A stretch of 5,052 nt of DNA. It comes from an uncultured Bacteroidales bacterium. Its GTDB lineage: Bacteria; Bacteroidota; Bacteroidia; Bacteroidales; UBA932. The DNA lies in NCBI GenBank assembly GCA_946405645.1, contig CAMJHW010000115.1, positions 1 to 5,052 of the forward strand, read 5' to 3'. The notes under the pieces are model-generated. The model did no database searches. It had not been told where the DNA came from and was given only the letters and a program-made list of their open reading frames with translations. How positions within the stretch are numbered: the stretch's first letter is position 1; the number at the start of each line of letters is the position of its first letter. Below are positions 1-5,052 of this stretch, in pieces. The position numbers and the translations under genes are program-made.

Positions 1-45
1 AGGAGGGCGGGGATTGAAAAGAAATGCGTATATTTGTGCTAAAGT
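1..45. other. Short segment upstream of recG, content unresolved
   Basis: This stretch is too short to identify. In the plus direction all three frames stay open from the window edge to a stop near recG. One frame ends with TGA at 15-17. A second ends with TAA at 40-42, three bases before the recG start. The third ends with TGA at 47-49, which would give the classic ATGA overlap with the recG ATG. An upstream gene could therefore end here and be coupled to recG, but none of the possible C-terminal ends is recognisable. The AGGAGG at 1-6 is 39 bases before the recG ATG, so it is not its ribosome-binding site. The segment also contains a promoter-like element. Confidence 0.4.
29..37 (+). promoter_or_regulatory. 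Candidate Bacteroidota -7 promoter element before recG
   Basis: TATATTTGT matches the Bacteroidota sigma-ABfr -7 consensus TAnnTTTGY at every fixed base. No TTTG is present 19-21 bases upstream, where the -33 element should lie; that region is GGGCGGGG-like. Transcription from this site would begin only a few bases before the recG ATG at 46, so the transcript would be nearly leaderless. A chance match in a short AT-richer patch is a real alternative, especially if an upstream gene reads into recG. Confidence 0.25.
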
Positions 46-2265
46 ATGACACAACTAAAGTCGGATATACAGTACCTGCCGGGGGTGGGGCCGAAGCGGG
101 CGATGCTGCTGAAGAACGAGCTGCAGGTCGCGACGTTCGAGGACCTCATACACCTGTACCCGTTCCGATATATCGACAGGAGCAGTATCCAGAAGATTGC
201 AGAGATCACTCCCGGGGTGGCATACGTGCAAGTGATGGCCAGGGTGACCAAGGCGACGCTCTATGGTCCGGGCAGTTCGGTCTTCGTGCAGAGGAATCAG
301 GCGGGGGTGGAGATCGACAACTGTCCAAAGGACAAGGACGGCAGCAAAGTACTGAGGTTCAATGCAGTAAAGCGTCTCAGCGTCATGGTTGCCGACAGTA
401 CCGGAGAGATGGAGATGGTGTTCTTCAAGGGCATCAAGTGGAACTGGGACAGGCTGACTCCCGGGAGCGTATTCGTATTCTTCGGCAAGCCGCAGGCTTT
501 CGGCAGCCGGATGAACATCGTCCACCCGGAGGTGGACTCTCCCCCGTCATCCGGCGAAAACACGGGGGTCGGCTCCCTCACGGGAGTGTATCCCAGCACC
601 GAGAAGCTGAAGAATGCCGGAATTACCGGGAAGGTGATGAACCGCCTCCAGGCCGCAGCCCTGAACGCCTGCCTTCCGGAGATAGAGGAGACCCTTCCCG
701 AGTACATCCTCAGGGAGAAAGGACTGGTGTCCCTCCGATTCGCCATGCGCAACATCCATTTCCCGCAGGATTCGGATGCGCTGGTCAAGGCTTCGTACCG
801 CCTGAAATTCGAAGAACTGTTCTTCCTTCAGCTTTCTCTGCTCAAACAGAAATACATCCGCAGCCGCAGCGAGGTAGGCATCCGCATGCCCAAGGTCGGA
901 GAGGCCTTCAACGCTCTCTATAAAAAGCTGCCCTTCGACCTTACCGGAGCCCAGAAGCGCGTGATCAAGGAGATACGCGCCGACTTGACCAGCGGCCATC
1001 AGATGAACCGCCTCCTACAGGGTGACGTCGGCTCCGGCAAGACCATGGTCGCAGTCCTGAGCTGCCTGATCGCCTACGGCAACGGCTTCCAGTCCTGCAT
1101 CATGGCGCCCACCGAAGTCCTTTCCCAGCAGCACTACGCCAACGTCAGCAGGTACCTGGAAGGCACCGGCGTGCGCTGCGCGCTCCTGACGGGCAGCAGC
1201 ACTGCCAAGGAGCGCCGCGAGATCCACGCCGGTCTCGAGGACGGCAGCATTGGCGTCCTCATCGGCACGCACGCCCTCATCGAGGACGACGTGCAGTTCC
1301 GCGCCCTCGGCCTTGCAATCATCGACGAGCAGCACCGTTTCGGTGTCGACCAGCGCTCGAAACTTTGGGCGAAGGGGCCTGTCCTCGATTCCGAAGGACG
1401 AGCATGTGTGCCTCCACACATACTCGTAATGACCGCGACGCCGATTCCGAGGACACTCGCCATGACGCTGTACGGCGACCTGGACGTGTCAGTCATAGAC
1501 GAGTTGCCGCCCGGACGCAAGCCTGTCCAGACGATGCTCATCGACCAGCGCAAGCGTCGCGCGCTGTACAAGTTCATGCGCGACGAGATTGCCAAGGGCA
1601 GACAGGTATTCGTGGTCTTCCCGCTCATCTTCGAGAGCGAGAAGATGGACCTCAAGAACCTCGAGGAAGGCTATGAGGAGATCGTCAAGGCCTTCCCCCT
1701 GCCGGACTACAAGGTGGCCATCGTCCACGGGCAGCAGACCAACGAAGTGAAGAACTTCAACATGTCGGCCTTCGCCGCAGGCAGAGCCGACATCCTCGTC
1801 TCGACCACCGTCATCGAGGTCGGCGTCGATGTCCCCAACGCTTCCGTGATGGTCATCGAGAGCGCGCAGCGCTTCGGCCTCAGCCAGCTGCACCAGCTGC
1901 GAGGCCGCGTCGGGCGCGGCAGCGAGAAGTCGTACTGCATCCTCGTCAAGGACGAGAAAGTCTCCAAGGAGTCGCAGCGCCGCCTCGACCTCATGGTCGC
2001 CACCGAGAACGGCTTCGAGCTCGCCGAGGAGGACATGAAGATGCGCGGTCCCGGCGACTTGGAAGGCACCCAGCAGAGCGGCCTTCCCATCGCGCTGAAC
2101 ATCGCTTCGCTCGTCCGCGATGGCGGCATCCTGAGCGAAGCCAGGGTCTATGCCGAGCACATCCTGGAGGCCGATCCCTTCCTCGAAGCGCCCAGGAACC
2201 TCCAGCTGGTCCGCGAGCTGCAGAAAGACAAGTACAACATCAAGGACTATAGCAAGATAAGCTGA
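46..2265 (+). CDS. recG: ATP-dependent DNA helicase RecG
   Basis: RecG is a cytoplasmic superfamily 2 helicase that reverses stalled replication forks and branch-migrates Holliday junctions and D-/R-loops during recombinational repair. The N-terminus has the helix-hairpin-helix-like LPGVGPKRA (11-19), followed by an OB/wedge domain (about 55-165). The helicase core shows Walker A GDVGSGKT (326-333), motif Ia MAPTE (353-357), DEQH (427-430), TAT (463-465), motif V VSTTVIEVGVDVPNA (585-599) and motif VI QLHQLRGRVGRG (614-625). The RecG-specific RGPGDLEGTQQSG lies at 667-679. At 739 residues it is longer than E. coli RecG (693), mainly from about 31 extra residues in the wedge (about 76-107) and about six near 446-454. 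The start at 46 is fixed by an in-frame TAA at 40-42 and a family-typical N-terminus. No Shine-Dalgarno is seen. Early codons favour AGG, GGG and GTG; later ones favour CGC, GGC and GTC. The identification is firm; the insert sizes rest on an alignment from memory. Confidence 0.98.
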   Translation: MTQLKSDIQYLPGVGPKRAMLLKNELQVATFEDLIHLYPFRYIDRSSIQKIAEITPGVAYVQVMARVTKATLYGPGSSVFVQRNQAGVEIDNCPKDKDGSKVLRFNAVKRLSVMVADSTGEMEMVFFKGIKWNWDRLTPGSVFVFFGKPQAFGSRMNIVHPEVDSPPSSGENTGVGSLTGVYPSTEKLKNAGITGKVMNRLQAAALNACLPEIEETLPEYILREKGLVSLRFAMRNIHFPQDSDALVKASYRLKFEELFFLQLSLLKQKYIRSRSEVGIRMPKVGEAFNALYKKLPFDLTGAQKRVIKEIRADLTSGHQMNRLLQGDVGSGKTMVAVLSCLIAYGNGFQSCIMAPTEVLSQQHYANVSRYLEGTGVRCALLTGSSTAKERREIHAGLEDGSIGVLIGTHALIEDDVQFRALGLAIIDEQHRFGVDQRSKLWAKGPVLDSEGRACVPPHILVMTATPIPRTLAMTLYGDLDVSVIDELPPGRKPVQTMLIDQRKRRALYKFMRDEIAKGRQVFVVFPLIFESEKMDLKNLEEGYEEIVKAFPLPDYKVAIVHGQQTNEVKNFNMSAFAAGRADILVSTTVIEVGVDVPNASVMVIESAQRFGLSQLHQLRGRVGRGSEKSYCILVKDEKVSKESQRRLDLMVATENGFELAEEDMKMRGPGDLEGTQQSGLPIALNIASLVRDGGILSEARVYAEHILEADPFLEAPRNLQLVRELQKDKYNIKDYSKIS
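1398..1427. repeat. Imperfect 13-bp inverted repeat (hairpin) inside recG
   Basis: The left arm ACGAGCATGTGTG (1398-1410) and right arm CACACATACTCGT (1415-1427) pair at 12 of 13 positions around a CCTC loop (1411-1414). The only mismatch is C1403 against A1422. The arms encode RecG residues 451-461, between helicase motifs II and III, where this protein appears about six residues longer than E. coli RecG. CGA, TGT, ATA and GTA occur in the arms although the surrounding gene prefers CGC, ATC and GTC. No T-tract follows, so it is not an intrinsic terminator. It could be an RNA hairpin, the scar of a small palindromic insertion, a binding site, or chance. Confidence 0.6.
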
Positions 2266-2267
2266 TG
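2263..2267 (+). promoter_or_regulatory. TGATG stop-start overlap coupling recG to the WYL gene
   Basis: The recG stop TGA (2263-2265) shares its last base with the regulator's ATG (2265-2267). This geometry normally means translational coupling, with ribosomes finishing recG re-initiating at once on the next gene. No Shine-Dalgarno is visible in the 20 bases before, which are rather A-rich, as is usual in Bacteroidota. Confidence 0.8.
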
Positions 2268-3170
2268 ATTACCGAACTCATCGACAAATACATCTGGCTC
2301 ATCCAGACCTTCATAGACGCGGGAGAGCGCGGCCTGACCCTCGACCAGGTCACCACCCGCTGGGAGAGGCGCTACGGCACCGAGTATCACCGCCGTACGT
2401 TCAACAACCACCGTGAAGCCATCGCGGAGATCTTCGGCATCGAGATCGAATGCAACCGAAGCACCAACTGCTACTTCATCCGCTACGGTGAGGACGCCAT
2501 CGACCGGCAGTCTTCCGTCGGCTGGCTCATCAACACCTTCACCGTCAACAACCTCCTCTCCCTCAGCCGTGAACGCCTGACCGGCCGCGTATCGGTGGAG
2601 AACATCCCCTCCGGTCAGATCCACCTCACCGGCATCATCTCCGCGATGAAGGACGACCGCACCTTGGAAATCATCTACAGGAAATACGGCGAATCCGAAG
2701 GCGAGATGTTCCACGTCGACCCTTACGGCATCAAGGAGTACCAGCGGCGCTGGTACCTGCTCGGCTACTGCCACGAGCGCGGCGCGGAACGCGTCTATGC
2801 CCTGGACCGCATCGCTTCGCTGGCGGCCACGGGCTGGACCTTCAAGATGCCGCGCGACTACGACATCGACGACCTTTATTCCCAGACGATAGGCATCTAT
2901 CTCGACAGCCATGCCGAGCCGGAAAGCATTTACCTTAAAGTGACCGAGCACGAGGCCAATTTCCTTCGTGACCTTCCACTCCACCCCTCTCAATTCGAGA
3001 TCGGACCGGAAGGCGAGGGTTTCGTCAAGTTCCGCATCCGCGTCATCCCCAACGAAGACCTGATGATGGAGCTCAAACGCCTCGGCTCAGAAGTGGAAAT
3101 CCTCTCTCCCCTCTCCCTCCGCAAGAGGATGGCGGAAGAGTTGCAGCAAGCTGCAGACAAATACAAATAA
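2265..3170 (+). CDS. WYL domain-containing transcriptional regulator
   Basis: This 301-residue protein has the usual layout of a WYL regulator. An N-terminal winged helix-turn-helix (about 20-65) includes the likely recognition stretch YHRRTFNNHREAI (41-53). A WYL domain (about 120-190) carries the naming motif in RRWYLLGY (161-168, W163-Y164-L165) and the conserved basic residue in YALDRI (R182). A WCX-type C-terminal extension (about 220-295) completes it. WYL domains are Sm-fold-like ligand sensors; in Caulobacter DriD the ligand is single-stranded DNA arising from damage. Starting one base inside the recG stop codon, the gene is almost certainly co-transcribed with recG. A role in sensing DNA damage or autoregulating the operon is an inference from that pairing. 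The target genes and ligand cannot be read from the sequence. Length and domain order look intact. Confidence 0.92.
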   Translation: MITELIDKYIWLIQTFIDAGERGLTLDQVTTRWERRYGTEYHRRTFNNHREAIAEIFGIEIECNRSTNCYFIRYGEDAIDRQSSVGWLINTFTVNNLLSLSRERLTGRVSVENIPSGQIHLTGIISAMKDDRTLEIIYRKYGESEGEMFHVDPYGIKEYQRRWYLLGYCHERGAERVYALDRIASLAATGWTFKMPRDYDIDDLYSQTIGIYLDSHAEPESIYLKVTEHEANFLRDLPLHPSQFEIGPEGEGFVKFRIRVIPNEDLMMELKRLGSEVEILSPLSLRKRMAEELQQAADKYK

Positions 3171-3173
3171 CAT

Positions 3174-3239
3174 ATGAGAACCAAAACATTGGGCGCAGCC
3201 TTCTGCGCCATCGCAATCCTTTTCAGCACAATGAGCTGC
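3174..3239 (+). other. Probable lipoprotein signal peptide of the DPP5-like protein
   Basis: The N-terminus has basic residues (R2, K4), a hydrophobic core (about 6-18) and STMSC ending at Cys22 (3237-3239). Ser at -1 fits signal peptidase II, although Thr at -3 is weaker than the usual Leu. The residues after the cysteine, NQKQENES, are polar and acidic. That loosely recalls the surface-export signal of Bacteroidota lipoproteins, so the enzyme may be anchored in the outer membrane. Cleavage by signal peptidase I, giving a free periplasmic enzyme, remains possible. Confidence 0.65.
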
Positions 3240-5052
3240 AATCAGAAACAAGAGAATGAAAGCGGATACGTCGGACCTTCCGCCATCACCGTCGCCGACG
3301 GGCACATGACGCCGGAAGTGATGCTGTCCCTCGGACGGCTCAGCGATCCGCAGCTTTCACCCGACGGGACCAAGGTCCTGTACGGAGTCAGCTACACATC
3401 CATCACGGACAACCGAAGCTGCCGCAACCTCTTCATGAGCAACATCGACGGTACGGACAAGGTCCAGCTGACCCGCTATGCCAAAAGCGTCTCCAACGCC
3501 CGCTGGTCCCTTGACGGCAAGGAAATCTATTTCCTCCAGGGAGGCCAGATCTGGAAGGCTCCCCTGCAGGGCAACAAGCTCGGCAAGAAGGTCCAGATCA
3601 GCGACGTTCCTTCGGGCATAGGCGAGTTCAAGCTTTCTCCGGTTCAGTCCAACATCATGTATACCAGCACGATCCATAGCGCGGTACAGACCCCCGTCGA
3701 CAGCGATCCCGCTCTCGACAAGGCCCAGGCCTATGCCACCGAGGACCTGATGTACCGCCACTGGGACCACTGGGTGACCGAGACTCCCCGTACCTATGTC
3801 GCCCCCTTCGCCGGCGCCATGATCACTCCGGACAATTCCTTCGACCTTCTCGGCGACGAGCCTTACGAGCTCCCCACCGAGCCGTTCGGCGGCCTGGAGC
3901 AGCTGGACTGGAGTCCAGACGGACGCTTCATCGCCTACAGCTGCCGCAAAGCCGTCGGCAAGGAATATGCTTTCTCCACCGACACGGAAATCTACGTCTA
4001 TTGCGTCCTGACAGGCGAATGCAAGCGCATTGAGATGGACGGCGGATACGACACCGACCCCGTCTGGTCTCCCGACGGGAAGCAGATAGCCTGGCTGAGC
4101 ATGGAGCGCCAGGGCTACGAGTCGGACAAGTCCCGCATCATGGTGCAGGACATCGCCATCACCGAAAACGAATTCACCTTCGGAGAGCGTAAGGAACTGA
4201 CCGCGGACTTCAAGTACAACGCCGCCGGCCTGGTATGGGCTCCCGACAGCAAGGGTCTCTATTTCAACGCACTTTCCGAAGGCCTCCAGGCCATCTATAA
4301 GGCCGAGAAGGCGGACGGCTGGGCCATCAAGCGCCTGACGGCCGACAATCTCTGGTTCGATTTCGACTCCCCTTGGGGAATCGTCGAGAAGGACGGAGTC
4401 ACCACCCTGCTGGCAAGCTACTGCTCGATGGACTTCCCCAACGAGCTCGTGGCCGTCAGGCTCGACGGCAGCGAGCCGCAGCGAATCACCCGCGAGAACG
4501 ACAGGATACTGGACCAGGTCGCTCCGCACAAGACCGAGATGCGCTATGTCAAGACTATCGACGGCAAGGACATGCTCACCTGGGTGCTCTTCCCTCCCCA
4601 GTTCGATGCATCGAAGAAGTATCCGGCCATCGAGATCTGCCTCGGAGGCCCTCAGGGCACTCTCAGCCAGGGCTGGTCATACCGCTGGAATTACCGACTG
4701 ATGGCCTCGCAGGGCTATGTGGTCATCCTTCCGAACCGCCGAGGCACGACCGCCTTCGGACAGGAATGGTGCGAGCAGATCTCCGGCGACTACAGCGGCC
4801 TGAACATCCAGGACTACCTGAGCGCCGCGCGTGAGATGAAGGCGGAGCCTTACATCGACAAGATCGCGGCGTGCGGCGCCAGCTATGGCGGCTATTCCGT
4901 CTATTATCTCGCGGGAATGCACGAGAACACCTTCGACTGCTTCATCGCGCACGCCGGCATCTTCGACGAGGAAGCCCTGTACTATACCACGGAAGAGATG
5001 TGGTTCGCGGACTGGGACAACGGCGGCCTCGGCCGCGGCTATCTCAGCGGCT
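3174..5052 (+). CDS. S9-family dipeptidyl-peptidase, DPP5-like, 3' end outside window
   Basis: This serine exopeptidase probably removes dipeptides from the N-terminus of oligopeptides in the cell envelope, feeding amino-acid metabolism. The first 626 residues are present. They comprise a lipoprotein-type signal (1-22), then a beta-propeller with PD40-like blades marked by LSPDG (61), WSLDG (111), WSPDG (246), WSPDG (298) and WAPDS (355). The alpha/beta-hydrolase domain follows from about 455, with GGP (491-493), NRRG (521-524) and the nucleophile elbow GASYGGY (568-574, Ser570). Segments such as EDLMYRHWDHWVTETP (190-205), EQISGDYSG (534-542) and IAHAGIF (591-597) closely match Porphyromonas gingivalis DPP5 as I remember it. 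By that comparison the catalytic Asp and His lie beyond the window edge, with roughly 85-90 residues missing. The start is preceded by an A-rich region without Shine-Dalgarno, 3 bases after the previous stop. An acylaminoacyl-peptidase specificity is the main alternative. The sequence before Ser570 seems two residues short of family norm. Confidence 0.9.
   Translation, partial: MRTKTLGAAFCAIAILFSTMSCNQKQENESGYVGPSAITVADGHMTPEVMLSLGRLSDPQLSPDGTKVLYGVSYTSITDNRSCRNLFMSNIDGTDKVQLTRYAKSVSNARWSLDGKEIYFLQGGQIWKAPLQGNKLGKKVQISDVPSGIGEFKLSPVQSNIMYTSTIHSAVQTPVDSDPALDKAQAYATEDLMYRHWDHWVTETPRTYVAPFAGAMITPDNSFDLLGDEPYELPTEPFGGLEQLDWSPDGRFIAYSCRKAVGKEYAFSTDTEIYVYCVLTGECKRIEMDGGYDTDPVWSPDGKQIAWLSMERQGYESDKSRIMVQDIAITENEFTFGERKELTADFKYNAAGLVWAPDSKGLYFNALSEGLQAIYKAEKADGWAIKRLTADNLWFDFDSPWGIVEKDGVTTLLASYCSMDFPNELVAVRLDGSEPQRITRENDRILDQVAPHKTEMRYVKTIDGKDMLTWVLFPPQFDASKKYPAIEICLGGPQGTLSQGWSYRWNYRLMASQGYVVILPNRRGTTAFGQEWCEQISGDYSGLNIQDYLSAAREMKAEPYIDKIAACGASYGGYSVYYLAGMHENTFDCFIAHAGIFDEEALYYTTEEMWFADWDNGGLGRGYLSG

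Noticed and set aside
1..6. AGGAGG as a Shine-Dalgarno sequence
   Set aside because: It is 39 bases before the recG ATG and 17 before the ATG at 24, both too far. Bacteroidota rarely use such sites, and the surrounding bases are simply G-rich.
541..586. Two small GC-rich hairpins (CCCCCGT/ACGGGGG and CTCCC/GGGAG)
   Set aside because: The stems are 7 and 5 pairs in a GC-rich coding region, with no T-tract; this is expected by chance.
24..923. A 299-codon plus-strand open frame overlapping the start of recG
   Set aside because: It runs in another frame over well-conserved RecG sequence, and its translation is low-complexity, rich in Arg, Gly and Pro, with no recognisable domain. It is a shadow of a GC-rich gene.
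1887..1902. Repeated CAGCTGCAC/CAGCTGCG bases
   Set aside because: They encode the conserved QLHQLRG of RecG motif VI; the repetition comes from the protein motif.
1489..2160. A 223-codon minus-strand open frame antisense to the recG helicase core
   Set aside because: It has no recognisable domain and sits opposite strongly conserved motifs V and VI; it is an antisense shadow.
3142..3155. Small inverted repeat TGCAG/CTGCA near the end of the WYL gene as a terminator
   Set aside because: The stem is only 5 pairs and is followed by A-rich rather than T-rich sequence, so it does not resemble a terminator.
3357..4529. A 390-codon minus-strand open frame
   Set aside because: It lies entirely antisense to the DPP5-like gene. 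Its Val-, Gly-, Leu- and Asp-rich translation is what the complement of GC-rich codons gives, and it resembles no known family.

Overview
The window looks like a piece of a moderately GC-rich Bacteroidota chromosome, most likely Bacteroidales. Three things point there: the RecG and dipeptidyl-peptidase sequences resemble family members from that phylum as I remember them, the starts lack Shine-Dalgarno sequences and have A-rich upstream bases, and one upstream site matches the Bacteroidota -7 element TAnnTTTG. No database search was possible, so the lineage is an inference.

The layout is three co-directional plus-strand genes packed end to end. Positions 46-2265 encode RecG, the ATP-dependent branch-migration and fork-reversal helicase. 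It is complete and has all helicase motifs. Positions 2265-3170 encode a WYL-domain transcriptional regulator whose ATG shares one base with the recG stop codon. Positions 3174 to the window edge encode the first 626 residues of an S9-family serine exopeptidase, most like dipeptidyl-peptidase 5 (DPP5). It has a probable lipoprotein signal and is cut off before its catalytic Asp and His. Only 3 bases separate it from the regulator gene. The 45 bases before recG hold either a promoter or the tail of an upstream gene. No stretch over 300 bases lacks a gene, and I see no RNA gene, mobile element, CRISPR array or terminator.

The spacing suggests one transcript. RecG and the WYL protein may be functionally linked, because some WYL regulators respond to DNA damage through nucleic-acid ligands. 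The exopeptidase is probably a nutritional protein that only shares the transcript. I do not see an undescribed multi-gene system here. The points most worth checking are a 30-base imperfect palindrome inside recG (12 of 13 pairs) built partly from non-preferred codons, an insertion of about 31 residues in the RecG wedge domain, a change of codon use along recG, and an apparent two-residue loss just before the exopeptidase nucleophile.
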